Of a stretch of 64,000 nucleotides of DNA, positions 37,970-48,903 are shown one piece after another. The position numbers and the translations under genes were made by a program. Every line of letters begins with the position of its first letter. Position 1 is the stretch's first letter. The notes beneath the pieces were generated by a model. It saw only the letters and a program-made list of their open reading frames with translations. It made no database searches and was not told the DNA's origin. Source of the stretch: JACVRW01 sp963771715 (GTDB lineage: Bacteria > Actinomycetota > Thermoleophilia > Solirubrobacterales > Thermoleophilaceae); NCBI GenBank assembly GCA_963771715.1, contig CAVYUQ010000023.1:1-64000 (forward strand), in the 5' to 3' direction.

Positions 37970-38740
37970 TCAAACCCCGTCGAACTTCGCCTTGCCAGGG
38001 CCCTCTTCGAGGAAGGTGTCGACCGCCCCACGCAGGTCGCTCGTCTCGAACAGCGGCGCGGCGATCGCGGCGGTCGCGTCGTCGGCGCCGCGCACTCCGT
38101 GTTCGAGGAACGCCCGCACGATCCGCTTAGTGGCGTGGTGCGCCCTCGTGGGCCCCGCGGCCAGCCGCCGCGCGAAGCGCAGGGACTTCTCGGCGAGCTC
38201 GGCGTCGGGCAGCACGCGGTTCACGACGTTCCAGCGCTCGAGCGCCGCGGCGTCGTACAGGCCGCCGCTCATCACGAGCTCGCGTGCCCGCGCGGGGCCG
38301 GCGCGCTCGGCGATCCGCTGCGTGCCGCCCATCAGCGGTGTGAGCCCGATCACCGCCTCCACCAGGCCGAACTGGGCCGACTCGGCAGCCCAGATCATGT
38401 CGCAGGCCAGCGACAGCTCCAGGCCGGCGGTGAGGCAGAGCCCCTGCACGGATGCCAGCGTCGGGAACGGCAGCTCCTCGATCCTGTGCGTGATCGCGAG
38501 CAGGTCGGCGGTGAGCTGCTCGGCGCCCGCCTGCGAGAGCCCCTGGAAGGCGTTCACGTCCACGCCGCCGGTGAAGTACTTCCCCTCCGCCCTCACGAGC
38601 AGCGCACGGCAGCCGTCGGCCTGGTCGAGACCGGCCAGGATGTCGCGCACCATCTCGGCGTCGAACAGGTTGAGCGGCTGGCTGTCGATCACGAGGACGC
38701 CCACGTCCCCGTCGCGCTCCAGCCGGGCGCGCTCAGCCAC
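37970..38740 (-). CDS. Enoyl-CoA hydratase/isomerase family protein
   Basis: This is a 256-residue crotonase-fold protein. The oxyanion-hole segment LLVRAEGKYFTGGVDVNAF and FPTLASVQGLCLTAGLELSL are typical. The second catalytic position is in AQFGLVEAVIGLTPLMGG, where the usual paired glutamates are partly conserved. Exact substrate unknown; hydration of a trans-2-enoyl-CoA is the default. The start overlaps the HIT gene by eight bases, so it is the distal member of the housekeeping run. Confidence 0.88.
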   Translation of the reverse strand: MAERARLERDGDVGVLVIDSQPLNLFDAEMVRDILAGLDQADGCRALLVRAEGKYFTGGVDVNAFQGLSQAGAEQLTADLLAITHRIEELPFPTLASVQGLCLTAGLELSLACDMIWAAESAQFGLVEAVIGLTPLMGGTQRIAERAGPARARELVMSGGLYDAAALERWNVVNRVLPDAELAEKSLRFARRLAAGPTRAHHATKRIVRAFLEHGVRGADDATAAIAAPLFETSDLRGAVDTFLEEGPGKAKFDGV

Positions 38741-39146
38741 CGCGGAGCTCTGACGCCACCTGGGCCAGCTCGTTCGGCTCGACCTGCTGCGGCTGGCCGG
38801 GGAGCTGGAGCGGATCGTCGTCGTAGCGCGGGATCACGTGCAGGTGCAGGTGGAACACCGTCTGCCAGGCGGCCGGCTCGCAGCAGTTGAGCACGTTCAC
38901 GCCGTCACAGGCGAGGGCGTCGCGCATGCGCAGCGCCAGCCGCTTCGCGGCGGCCATCGACTGCGCCAGGTCCTCCTCCGGCGCCTCGTAGAGGTTGCGG
39001 GAGTGGTTGCGCGGGATCACCAGCGCGTGCCCGCGCGTCCACGGGTTGATGTCCATGAACGCGAGCGTGTGCTCGTCCTCCTGGACGATCTCGGACGGCA
39101 GCTCGCCCGCCACGATCTTGCAGAAGATGCAGTCGTCGTCGCGCAT
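38733..39146 (-). CDS. HIT-family nucleotide hydrolase
   Basis: This is a 137-residue histidine-triad protein. It has the zinc-type N-terminus CIFCKIVAGELPSEIVQED and the catalytic HIT motif VFHLHLHVIPRY. The family includes AMP-lysine/phosphoramidate hydrolases (HinT-like) and diadenosine polyphosphate hydrolases. The length and N-terminus favour a HinT/Hit-like housekeeping enzyme. The ATG at 39146 follows the corA stop by 11 bases. The longer frame upstream is in corA and not used. Confidence 0.92.
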   Translation of the reverse strand: MRDDDCIFCKIVAGELPSEIVQEDEHTLAFMDINPWTRGHALVIPRNHSRNLYEAPEEDLAQSMAAAKRLALRMRDALACDGVNVLNCCEPAAWQTVFHLHLHVIPRYDDDPLQLPGQPQQVEPNELAQVASELRGG

Positions 39147-39157
39147 GGCCGGGCAGC

Positions 39158-40129
39158 CTACAGCCAGCCCGCGCGCCGGAAGCCGCGGTACAGCATCGTG
39201 CAGATGGCCAACATCAAAAACACCGCGGCGGGGTAGCCGAGCTCCCATTTCAGCTCCGGCATGTGCTCGAAGTTCATGCCGTAGATGCCCGCGATCGCCG
39301 TCGGCACCGCGATGATCGCGACCCAGGCGGAGATCCGCCGCACGTCGTCGTTCTGGCGCACCGCGACCTGAGCCAGGTTGGCCTGGAGCGAGCCGGCGAG
39401 GAGGTCGCGCATCGCGTCGAGCTGGTCGCGCGTGCGGATCAGGTGATCGTTCACGTCGCGGAAGTACTCCCGAATCTCCGGGTGGATCTGCGAGTACTGC
39501 CCGTGAGCCAGCCGCTCCATCGGCTCGACCAGCGGCGCGGTGGCCTTGCGGAACTGGAGCACCTCCCGTTGGAGGCGGTAGATGCGCTCGGCCGGGTTCG
39601 TGCGCTCCCCGGAGAAGAGCTGGTCCTCCACCTCGTCGATGTCCGTCTCGAGCCCCTGGATCGCGGGGCTGTAGTCGTCCACGACCCGGTCGAGGATCGC
39701 GTGAAGCACCGCGCCCGGGCCGTGGCGGAGGTGGCCGGGGTCTTCCTCCAACGCCTCCCGCACCGGCTTCAGCGAGCTGGCCTCGCCGTGGCGCACCGTG
39801 ATGATGTAGTCGTCGCCGAGGAACACCAGCAGCTCTCCCAGCTCGATTACCTCGGTGGGATCGACGTAGCGGGCCGTCTTGAGAACGAGGAAGACCATGT
39901 CCTCGTACACCTCGACCTTTGGGCGCTGGTGGGCGTGGATGGCGTCCTCCACGGCGAGGGGATGCAGGTTGAACTCGCGCCGTAGTGAGGCGAACTCCTC
40001 CTCGGTGGGCTCGTACAGCCCAATCCAGACGAACTTCCCGGGTTCGTGACGGACGTCGTACGCGTGCTCGAGGCCCACCTGGCCGTCGCGCCGCTTGCCC
40101 TCCTCGTAGATGGCGCAGTCGACGATCAT
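39158..40129 (-). CDS. corA: CorA-family magnesium/divalent cation transporter
   Basis: This is a 323-residue channel subunit. It has a long N-terminal cytosolic domain (VWIGLYEPTEEEFASLRREF, VEDAIHAHQRPKVEVYEDM) and a stalk helix. Two C-terminal membrane helices flank the pore signature YGMNFEHMPELKWELGYP. It ends in basic residues (MLYRGFRRAGWL). The ATG at 40129 overlaps the cca stop (ATGA), supporting the start. It transports Mg2+ or related divalent ions across the membrane. Confidence 0.94.
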   Translation of the reverse strand: MIVDCAIYEEGKRRDGQVGLEHAYDVRHEPGKFVWIGLYEPTEEEFASLRREFNLHPLAVEDAIHAHQRPKVEVYEDMVFLVLKTARYVDPTEVIELGELLVFLGDDYIITVRHGEASSLKPVREALEEDPGHLRHGPGAVLHAILDRVVDDYSPAIQGLETDIDEVEDQLFSGERTNPAERIYRLQREVLQFRKATAPLVEPMERLAHGQYSQIHPEIREYFRDVNDHLIRTRDQLDAMRDLLAGSLQANLAQVAVRQNDDVRRISAWVAIIAVPTAIAGIYGMNFEHMPELKWELGYPAAVFLMLAICTMLYRGFRRAGWL

Positions 40130-41466
40130 CGCTCGTGATTGTGGCGGAGCGTCCGGGCGAGAGCGATCGCCTGCTCGCGATCGGTGGCCTCGCCGGCGTA
40201 GGCGGCCTCCGCGAGCTGGTCGAGCAGGCGCCCCAGCTCGGGCCCGTGGTCGATGCCGAGCTCGGCCGCGAGCTCGTCGCCGCGGACCGGCACGCGCGGC
40301 GGGCCGCTGCGCCGCCACTCGAGCGCGGCGGGCATCAGCTCCTCGGCCAGCTCCAGGTGGGCGTCGATGGCGCGCTCGGCGTTCTTGCCGCGCGTGGCGA
40401 GCCGGTCCGCGACGGAGAGGAGCGTGACCTCCACCTCCACCGGCGAGGTGCGCTCGAGGTAGCGGTAGACGGCGTGGCGGTCGAGCGGGCGCTCGTGCAC
40501 CAGGAAGCCGACCACCAGGTGGTGGCGGGTCACGCCCTCGAGGAAGCGGCAGAGGCGCTCGCTGGTCCGCAGCCGCCGGCAGATCGTGCGCACCATCTCC
40601 TCCCCGAGCCGGTCGTGGCCCATGAAGGTCACGCGGCCGTCCTCGCGCACGTGGTGGGTGGCGGGCTTGCCGATGTCGTGCAGGAGCGCCGCGAAGCGCA
40701 GCGCCTCCGCGCGCGTGAGCTCGTCCGCGAGCGGCTCGTCGAGCACCTCGCGCAGCTCGCCCGTGGCGTCGCGCTCGAGCTCGACCAGGTGCTCGAACAC
40801 CTCGATCGTGTGGCCGTAGACGTCGAGGTGGTGGTAGTGGCTCTGCTCCACCTCGTGCAGGTCCGCGAGCTCCGGCAGCACCGCGCGCAGCAGGCCGAGC
40901 CGGTCCGCAAGGTCGAGGCCGTCCACTGCCCCCGGCGCGAGCACGAGCCGGCGCAGCTCGGCGAAGACGCGCTCGCCGGACGCCTCGGCCACGTGCGGAG
41001 CGGCCTCCGCCGTGAGCCGCTCTGTCTCGGCGTCGGGCGTGAAGCCGAGCTCGGCGGCGAAGCGCGCGAGCCGCAGTGGCCGCAGCGGGTCGTTCTCGTA
41101 CGCGGCCGGGCCGAGCACGCGCAGCGTGCGGGCCTCGAGGTCGGCGCGGCCGCCGAGCGGGTCGATCAGCTCGCCGCCGTCCCTCGGGCGCGCCATCGCG
41201 TTCACGCTGAAGTCGCGCTTCGCGAGGTCCTCCTCGATCGTGGCGCCCTGGAGCGGGGCGAAGTCGTAGATGCGACCCTCGCGCCTGTCGACCACCCGCC
41301 ATGCGCCGAAGGCCTCGGAGAGCTGGAACACCGGCCCGCGCAGCTCGGCCGCCAGCTCGCGCGCGGCCTGCTCGGGATCGCCCTCGACCACGATGTCGAT
41401 GTCGGTGACCTCGCGGCCGAGCAGCTCATCCCGCAGGGCGCCGCCGACTATCCAGGACCTGCTCAC
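40126..41466 (-). CDS. cca: tRNA nucleotidyltransferase / poly(A) polymerase family with HD domain
   Basis: This is a 446-residue class II nucleotidyltransferase. The N-terminal catalytic motif is IVGGALRDELLGREVTDID, with the metal aspartates in DIDIVVEGD. The RRD-type motif is LAKRDFSVNAMA, and YENDPLRPLRLARFAAELGF follows. A C-terminal HD domain has ALRFAALLHDIGKPATHH and later EGVTRHH. It adds or repairs the CCA end of tRNAs, or one half of that activity in split systems. It overlaps alr upstream and corA downstream. Confidence 0.92.
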   Translation of the reverse strand: MSRSWIVGGALRDELLGREVTDIDIVVEGDPEQAARELAAELRGPVFQLSEAFGAWRVVDRREGRIYDFAPLQGATIEEDLAKRDFSVNAMARPRDGGELIDPLGGRADLEARTLRVLGPAAYENDPLRPLRLARFAAELGFTPDAETERLTAEAAPHVAEASGERVFAELRRLVLAPGAVDGLDLADRLGLLRAVLPELADLHEVEQSHYHHLDVYGHTIEVFEHLVELERDATGELREVLDEPLADELTRAEALRFAALLHDIGKPATHHVREDGRVTFMGHDRLGEEMVRTICRRLRTSERLCRFLEGVTRHHLVVGFLVHERPLDRHAVYRYLERTSPVEVEVTLLSVADRLATRGKNAERAIDAHLELAEELMPAALEWRRSGPPRVPVRGDELAAELGIDHGPELGRLLDQLAEAAYAGEATDREQAIALARTLRHNHER

Positions 41467-42506
41467 CGGAAATGCTCGCGGCGGACCCTCGGCAGGAGGC
41501 CTGTCGTGACCTCGTAGTTGATCGTGCCCATCCGCCGCGCCACCTCCTCGGCAAGTATCCGCTCCTCCCCCTGGGAGCCGATCAGGACCACCTCGTCGCC
41601 GACCTCCGCGTGCGGGTCCGGTCCGAGGTCCACGGTCACGTTGTCCATGCTCACGGTGCCCGCGAGCGGATGGCGCCGGCCGCCGATCAGCACGTCGCAG
41701 TCGTTCGTGAGCGCGCGCCGCCAGCCGTCGCCGTAGCCCACCGGCACCGTGCCGACCCAGGTCGGCTCCCTCGCTCGCCAGCGACGCCCGTAGCCCACGC
41801 TCTCCCCGGGCTCGATGCGCCGGACGGAGGCGAGCCAGGAGTGCAGCGACAGCGCCGGCTCCAATCCGTGCGCGCCAGGGTCGGCCTGGAAGGGGTCGAG
41901 GCCGTAGATCGCGATGCCGCAGCGCACCATGTCGAAGTGCGCAGCAGGCTCGCGCAGCGCCGCCGCGCTGTTCGCGGCGTGCACGATCACGTCGTCGCGA
42001 GCCACCTCGTCGACGAAACGCCCAAACTGTTCCAACTGCGCGGGAAAGAGGTCATCGTCCAGCTCGTCGGCGGTTGCGAAGTGCGTCATCAGGCCCACGG
42101 TGTTCGGGCCGGCGGCGAGCCGCAGCGCGAGCTCGCGATCGCGCGTCCCAAGCCGGCCCATGCCGGTGTCGAGCTTCACGTGCACGCGCGGAGCGGCCTC
42201 GGCCACCTCCTCCGACCACGCCACCAGGTCCGCCCCCGCGTCGATAGCAAGCTGGAGCTCCTCGCGCGTAACGGCGCCCATCACGAGAATCGGCACGTCC
42301 ACGGCGAGCCTGCGCAGCTCAGCGGCCTCGCCGGCCGTGGCCACGGCGAGCCAGCTGGCCCCGCCGGCGAGCACGGCCTCCACCACGGGCCCCAGGCCGT
42401 GGCCGTACGCGTCTGCCTTCACCACGGCGCAGAGCGGCTGCGGAAGCCGCGCGCAGTTGCGCTCGATTGCGCCTACGTCGATGCGAGCGACGGCACGGCC
42501 GGTCAC
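41463..42506 (-). CDS. alr: Alanine racemase
   Basis: This PLP enzyme of 347 residues makes D-alanine for peptidoglycan. The PLP lysine is in LCAVVKADAYGHGLGP. The catalytic tyrosine is in GESVGYGRRWRAREPTWVG, and the substrate/PLP region GTVSMDNVTVDLG is conserved. The ATG overlaps the CBS gene stop, and its stop overlaps the cca start (ATGA). It is part of the rplM-to-corA run, close to glmM and glmS, which supply UDP-GlcNAc. Confidence 0.95.
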   Translation of the reverse strand: MTGRAVARIDVGAIERNCARLPQPLCAVVKADAYGHGLGPVVEAVLAGGASWLAVATAGEAAELRRLAVDVPILVMGAVTREELQLAIDAGADLVAWSEEVAEAAPRVHVKLDTGMGRLGTRDRELALRLAAGPNTVGLMTHFATADELDDDLFPAQLEQFGRFVDEVARDDVIVHAANSAAALREPAAHFDMVRCGIAIYGLDPFQADPGAHGLEPALSLHSWLASVRRIEPGESVGYGRRWRAREPTWVGTVPVGYGDGWRRALTNDCDVLIGGRRHPLAGTVSMDNVTVDLGPDPHAEVGDEVVLIGSQGEERILAEEVARRMGTINYEVTTGLLPRVRREHFR

Positions 42507-42961
42507 GCCGCCAGGGCGCCGAGCACGTCGAGGCGCGTGACCACTCCCACGAGGCGCCCGTCCTCCACCACGGGCAGGCGGTTGTGCCCGCTCTCGTGGA
42601 TCAGCCGCGCGGCTTCGCGCACGCTCGTGTCCGGGCCGACCGTGTCGGGGTCGCGGGTCATCATGTCCTCGGCGGTGGCCGCGAACGCCTTGCGCAGGCG
42701 GTCCTCGAAGCGGTGGAGCGACTCGAGGAAGACCGTGCCGCCGAACAGGTTCACGTAGTGAGGGATGTGGAGGTCGCCCTGGTCGTCCGGGAGCACCAGG
42801 TCGGCCTCGGTCACGATCCCGACCAGCTGCCCGTCCGCGTCCACGACCGGGATACCCGGCAGCTCGTTCTCACGCAGCGCGGCCACGACGTCCTCGACCG
42901 AGGCGTCGGGCGCCACGGTCACCGGGCTCGAGTCCATGATCTCGCTGATCCGATCCGCCAT
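42503..42961 (-). CDS. CBS-domain-pair protein in the alr operon
   Basis: This is a 152-residue CBS pair. Domain 1 is VAPDASVEDVVAALRENELP with VDADGQLVGIVTEADLVLPD. Domain 2 is VGPDTSVREAARLIHESGHN with VEDGRLVGVVTRLDVLGAL. A segment between the domains (HIPHYVNLFGGTVFLESLHR) is longer than usual. It probably senses adenine nucleotides. It sits between the NAD(P)HX repair gene (50-base gap) and alr (overlap), where actinobacteria usually carry other small genes, so it may be a lineage-specific insertion. Confidence 0.88.
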   Translation of the reverse strand: MADRISEIMDSSPVTVAPDASVEDVVAALRENELPGIPVVDADGQLVGIVTEADLVLPDDQGDLHIPHYVNLFGGTVFLESLHRFEDRLRKAFAATAEDMMTRDPDTVGPDTSVREAARLIHESGHNRLPVVEDGRLVGVVTRLDVLGALAA

Positions 42962-43011
42962 GACGGCGCGACCTTACCGGAGGTTCTGGCGCCGCCGCCG
43001 TCGGTCCCGGA

Positions 43012-44466
43012 TCAGCGGCGCGTCAGGCCGTTGGGCAGCGCCTCGATCACGTCGCCGGCCATCACGTGGTCGGGGCCGAGGCGCTCCGCCGCCGCGCGTG
43101 CCGCCAGCACGTGGGCGAGCGTGCCGAGCGCCGCCGCCTCGAAGGCGTCCATGCCCTTGGCGAGCAGGGCGCCGATCAGCCCGGACAGCACGTCGCCGGT
43201 GCCTGCCGTGGCGAGCGCCGGGGTCCCGCCGGGGCTGATCGCCACCGGCCCGCCGGGCCGGGCGACGATCGTGTCGTCCCCCTTCAGGAGCACCACCGCC
43301 CCGCTCAGCTCGGCTGCCTCGCGGACGTGCGCCAACCGATGGGCTGCCACCTCCTCAGTGCTGACGTCGAGCAGCCGTCCCAGTTCGGCCTCATGCGGCG
43401 TGAGGACGGTAATGGCCTCCCGCTCGCGGAACAGCTCGAGCCGGCCCGCGTGCGCGTTGAGGCCGTCGGCGTCCACCAGCAGCGGCGCCTCCACCGCGAG
43501 CGCGACACCCCGTGCGAACTCCTGGGCGCCCTCCTCTCGGCCGAGGCCCGGGCCGAGGACGACCGCACCGGCGCGCTCGGCCATCTCCTCCACGTCCGGG
43601 ACGCCGGCCGGTGTGTGGAAGCCGTCGTCGTCCGGGAGCCCGCGGCTCATCTGCTCGAGCAGGCGCAGGTCCACGGCCGGCTGGACCGGACCGGGCACCG
43701 CCACCTGGACGTACCCGGCTCCCGCGCGCGCGGCCGAGCGCGCGGCCATCGTGGGTGCTCCGGTGAGGCCCATCGAGCCGCCCACCACGACCACGACGCC
43801 CGACTCGAACTTCGAGCCGGTGCGGGAGCGGCGCGGATATAGGTCGAGCACGGCCTCGCCGATCAGCCCGGCGGCGGACGGGGCCGGGGCCCCGCGCGGT
43901 ATCCCGATCTCGATCACCTCCACGCGCCCCGCGTGCTCCTTGCCGGGGTTCACGTGCAGGCCGACCTTCGACCCGTGGAAGGTCGCGGTCACGGCCGCCC
44001 GCACCGCCTCGGCCTCGATCTCCCCGGTCGAGGCGTTCACCCCCGACGGCACGTCGCAGGCCACGACCGGGGCGTCCTGCTCGTTGATCGCCCAGATGGC
44101 GGACGCCACGGGCTCGCGCGGCGCTCCCTCGAAGCCCGTGCCGAGCAGGGCGTCCACCACCACGCCGGAGCCCTCGAGACGGTCGCGCTCGAAGGGCTGC
44201 GTGCCGTCCAGGACCTCGACCTCGTAGCCGTCCTCGCGCAGGAGCCGCGCTGCCACGAGGCCGTCCCCGCCGTTGTTGCCCTTCCCGACCACGATCCGCA
44301 CCGGGCCGCTGGCCGCGACCGCGGCGGTCATGCGCGCGAGCCCGAGGCCCGCTCGCTCCATCAGGTCCGCCTCCGGCACGCCCTGCTCCTCGATCGCCCA
44401 GGCGTCGGCAGCGCGCATCTCGGCGGCCTCGTAGACCGCTTCTGCCCAGTCTGGGAGCGGGCTCAC
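43012..44466 (-). CDS. nnr: Bifunctional NAD(P)H-hydrate epimerase / ADP-dependent dehydratase
   Basis: This is a 484-residue metabolite-repair enzyme for damaged NAD(P)HX. The N-terminal YjeF epimerase domain (residues 1-210) has VGKGNNGGDGLVAARLL and VVDALLGTGFEG. The C-terminal ribokinase-fold dehydratase has TVLTPHEAELGRLLDVS and the ADP site ALATAGTGDVLSGLIGALL. The ATG overlaps the acpS stop (ATGA). Placement beside acpS is typical of actinobacteria. Confidence 0.95.
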   Translation of the reverse strand: MSPLPDWAEAVYEAAEMRAADAWAIEEQGVPEADLMERAGLGLARMTAAVAASGPVRIVVGKGNNGGDGLVAARLLREDGYEVEVLDGTQPFERDRLEGSGVVVDALLGTGFEGAPREPVASAIWAINEQDAPVVACDVPSGVNASTGEIEAEAVRAAVTATFHGSKVGLHVNPGKEHAGRVEVIEIGIPRGAPAPSAAGLIGEAVLDLYPRRSRTGSKFESGVVVVVGGSMGLTGAPTMAARSAARAGAGYVQVAVPGPVQPAVDLRLLEQMSRGLPDDDGFHTPAGVPDVEEMAERAGAVVLGPGLGREEGAQEFARGVALAVEAPLLVDADGLNAHAGRLELFREREAITVLTPHEAELGRLLDVSTEEVAAHRLAHVREAAELSGAVVLLKGDDTIVARPGGPVAISPGGTPALATAGTGDVLSGLIGALLAKGMDAFEAAALGTLAHVLAARAAAERLGPDHVMAGDVIEALPNGLTRR

Positions 44467-44816
44467 CGCAGGACCGCGACGGCGCCCGCCACGTCGTCGG
44501 TGTGCGTGAGCGAGATCGCCAGCTCGCCGCCGAGCTCGGCCGCGCGGGCGGCGACGCTCCCGCTGAGGCGGACCTCCGGCGCCGCGCCGGTGGCCACCAC
44601 CTCCACGTCCCGGAAGCTCCAGCCGGTGAGGCCCAGCGCCTTGGCCACGGCCTCCTTCGCGCAGAAGCGCGCCGCCAGGTGCATCGCGGGCCGCGCGCGT
44701 GCGGCCGCGTACTCGCGCTCGGCGTCCGTGAAGACGCGCTCGGCCAGACGCGGCCGCCGTTCGAGCGCGCGCTCGAAGCGCCCGACGTCGAGGAGGTCGA
44801 TGCCCACGCCGGCCAT
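44463..44816 (-). CDS. acpS: Holo-[acyl-carrier-protein] synthase
   Basis: This is a 117-residue 4'-phosphopantetheinyl transferase that activates ACP for fatty-acid synthesis. The metal site is MAGVGIDLLDVGRFERALER, and the second signature is AARFCAKEAVAKALGL. It starts at the ATG at 44816, 11 bases after the glmS stop. The single-base insertion in glmS makes the raw reading frame run from the glmS start through acpS; this is not a real fusion. Confidence 0.94.
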   Translation of the reverse strand: MAGVGIDLLDVGRFERALERRPRLAERVFTDAEREYAAARARPAMHLAARFCAKEAVAKALGLTGWSFRDVEVVATGAAPEVRLSGSVAARAAELGGELAISLTHTDDVAGAVAVLR

Positions 44817-44827
44817 GGGCGGCGAAG

Positions 44828-46661
<1,834 letters not shown>

Positions 46662-46668
46662 GACTGGC

Positions 46669-47980
46669 TCAGCCTAGCTCTGTCTCGACGAGATTCGCCA
46701 AGCGGTCCACGATCTCCTGGCACTCGTCCTCCTGCGGGGCCTCCACCATCACCCTCACGAGCGGCTCGGTGCCCGACGGGCGCACCAGCACCCGGCCGCG
46801 CCCCTCGAGCGCCTGGGCCTCGCGCTCCACGGCCGCCCAGACGCTGTCGGCGCCTTCGAGCGCAGTGCGGTCGCGCACGCGCACGTTCACGAGCCGCTGG
46901 GGCAGCTTCTCCATCGCGTGGCGGTCGGCGAGGTCGGCGCCCTCGAGCGCCTCGAGCGCGAGCAGCGCGGCGGCCGTGCCGTCGCCTGAGGGGGCGAAGC
47001 CCGTGTCGATGATGTGGCCCGACTGCTCGCCGCCGAGCGCCCAGCCACGGCGGATGAGCTCGGCGAGCACGTGACGGTCGCCCACGCTCGTGGTGGCCAC
47101 CTCGATGCCCGCGGCGGCCATCGCGCGGTGGAAGCCGTAGTTCGTCATCACGGTCACGGCCACGCCGTCGCCGGCCAGGCGGCCGCTGCCGCGCAGGTGG
47201 ACGCGCGGCGAGCGCCATCAGCTCGTCGCCGTCGACGACCGTGCCGTTGCGGTCCAGGGCGAGCACGCGGTCGCCGTCGCCGTCGAACGCGAACGCCACG
47301 TCGTGGCCGTCCATGTGCTCGGCGAGCGCCTCGATGTGGGTGGAGCCCACGCCGTGGTTGATGTTGCGGCCGTCGGGCTCCACGGCGATCGCGTCCACCT
47401 CGGCGCCCAGGCGGCGGAAGATCTCCGGCGCGACGCGGTAGGTCGCGCCGTTCGCGCAGTCGAGCAGCACGCGCATGCCGCTCAGGTCGAGCTCCGAGAA
47501 GCGCAGCTCGAGCTCGCGCAGGTAGTCGCCGCCCGCGCCGTGCAGCTCGCGCAGCCGCCCAACCCTCAATGGGGTCAGACCCCCTTGAGGGTGGTCGAGG
47601 GTTTGCTCGATCTCGGCCTCCTGGTCGTCGCCGATCTTCATGCCCTCGGGGCCGAAGAACTTGATGCCGTTGTCCTGGTAGGGGTTGTGCGACGCCGAGA
47701 CGACCGCCGCCAGGTCGAAGCCGTAGCGCCGGACCAGCACGGAGGCACCCGGCGTGGGGAGCACGCCGCCCAGCAGCGCGTGGCCGCCGCCCCCGGCGAT
47801 GCCGGCAGCGAGCGCCGCCTCCAGCATCTCGCCCGACTCGCGCGTGTCGCGGACGATCAGGACCTGCGGGTGGTCGACCGGCGCGGTGAGCGCGGCCGCG
47901 CGGCCGAGCCTGAGCGCCAGGTCGGCAGTCAGGAACTCTCCCGCGACCCCGCGGACCCCGTCCGTCCCGAACAACCGCAT
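46669..47980 (-). CDS. glmM: Phosphoglucosamine mutase (one-base frameshift)
   Basis: This enzyme interconverts glucosamine-6-phosphate and glucosamine-1-phosphate. The N-terminus MRLFGTDGVRGVAGEFLTAD, the active-site serine in VVSASHNPYQDNGIKFFG and the metal loop AFDGDGDRVLALD are diagnostic. The C-terminal phosphate site is VLVRPSGTEPLVRVMVEA. Removing the base at 47201 restores ARHLRGSGRLAGDGVAVTVM and gives about 436 residues. An in-frame palindrome-encoded insert (HPQGGLTPLR) interrupts a variable loop near residue 132. It is preceded by rpsI by eight bases and followed by glmS by seven. Confidence 0.95.
47562..47592. repeat. 31-bp near-perfect palindrome inside glmM
   Basis: ACCCTCAA at 47562-47569 pairs with TTGAGGGT at 47585-47592, and the inner GGGGTC pairs with GACCCC around a single A; only one position is mismatched. 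It lies within the glmM coding sequence in a loop of variable length and is read in frame, adding about ten residues. The core GGGGTC-A-GACCCC looks like a dispersed palindromic element, though only one copy is in this window. Confidence 0.7.
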
Positions 47981-47988
47981 GAGGCGAA

Positions 47989-48903
47989 CTAGCGCTTCGA
48001 GAACTGCGGCCGCTTGCGGGCCTTCTTGAGCCCGGCCTTCTTGCGCTCCTTCTCGCGCGGGTCGCGAGTGAGGTAGCCGCGGCGCTTGAGCTCGGTGCGC
48101 AGCGCCGGGTCGGCCTCCACGAGGGCGCGGGCGATGCCGTGGCGCAGCGCGTTCGCCTGCGCGGACACGCCGCCGCCGTGGATGCGGGCCACCACGTCCA
48201 TGCGGGTGGCATAGCCGGCGGCCTCGAGCGGCTGGCTCGCCATGCGCTGGAGCCGGACGCGCGGGAAGTACTCGTCGAGGTGGCGGCCGTTCACCGTGTA
48301 GGTGCCCTCGCCCGGCTTGAGGATCACGCGCGCGATCGCGCTCTTGCGCTTGCCGGTGGCGTTGTAGCGAGCGTCGGCGGCCAGCTCGAGCGGCGTATGG
48401 GCCACGGGCGCCGGCTCGGCGCCCTCCTCGCCGGGCTCGCCCTCCTCGGCTGCGCCCGCCTCGGCCTCGACGTACTCGCCGTACTCGTCGTACTCGCCGC
48501 CCTCGGTGCGCTGCTCCTCGAGCACGAGGTCGGGCTCGAGATGCGCACCCGGGATGACCTCCTCCTGGCCGCCGCCCTCCTTCTCCTTGCCGGCGCGGGG
48601 GCGCGCGCGGGCTTCCTCGGCCGATTCCTCGGCAGCGGGCTCGGCAGCGGGCTCCTCGCCGCCCTCGGCGGTCGTGGCCTGGCCGAGCTCCTCGAGGCCC
48701 TCGATCTCCGGCCCGGGCGCCTCTGCGTCGGCCGGCTGCTCGTCGGCTGCGTCGGCCGGCTGCTCGTCGGCAGCGTCGGCCGGCGCCTGGTCGGGCTCGG
48801 GCGCGGTCTCCGACGGGGTGCCCTCGCCGGGCTCGCCGGGAGCGCCCTCCGGAGCCTCGTCCTCGGGCTCCTCGCCCTCGGGCTGCTGCGGCTCTTCGGT
48901 CAT
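47989..48903 (-). CDS. rpsI: 30S ribosomal protein S9 with a long acidic N-terminal extension
   Basis: The last 125 residues are canonical S9: YNATGKRKSAIARVILKPG, RLQRMASQPLEAAGYATRMD, GGGVSAQANALRHGIARAL, ending KKARKRPQFSKR. They are preceded by about 179 residues of low-complexity acidic sequence (Glu/Ala/Pro/Asp), including a repeated ADAADEQP unit and basic patches such as RARPRAGKEKEGGG. The ATG at 48903 overlaps the rplM stop (TGATG), the normal coupled arrangement. The whole 304-codon frame is therefore likely translated. Usual bacterial S9 is 130-170 residues. The extension is probably disordered and solvent-exposed. Confidence 0.93.
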   Translation of the reverse strand: MTEEPQQPEGEEPEDEAPEGAPGEPGEGTPSETAPEPDQAPADAADEQPADAADEQPADAEAPGPEIEGLEELGQATTAEGGEEPAAEPAAEESAEEARARPRAGKEKEGGGQEEVIPGAHLEPDLVLEEQRTEGGEYDEYGEYVEAEAGAAEEGEPGEEGAEPAPVAHTPLELAADARYNATGKRKSAIARVILKPGEGTYTVNGRHLDEYFPRVRLQRMASQPLEAAGYATRMDVVARIHGGGVSAQANALRHGIARALVEADPALRTELKRRGYLTRDPREKERKKAGLKKARKRPQFSKR

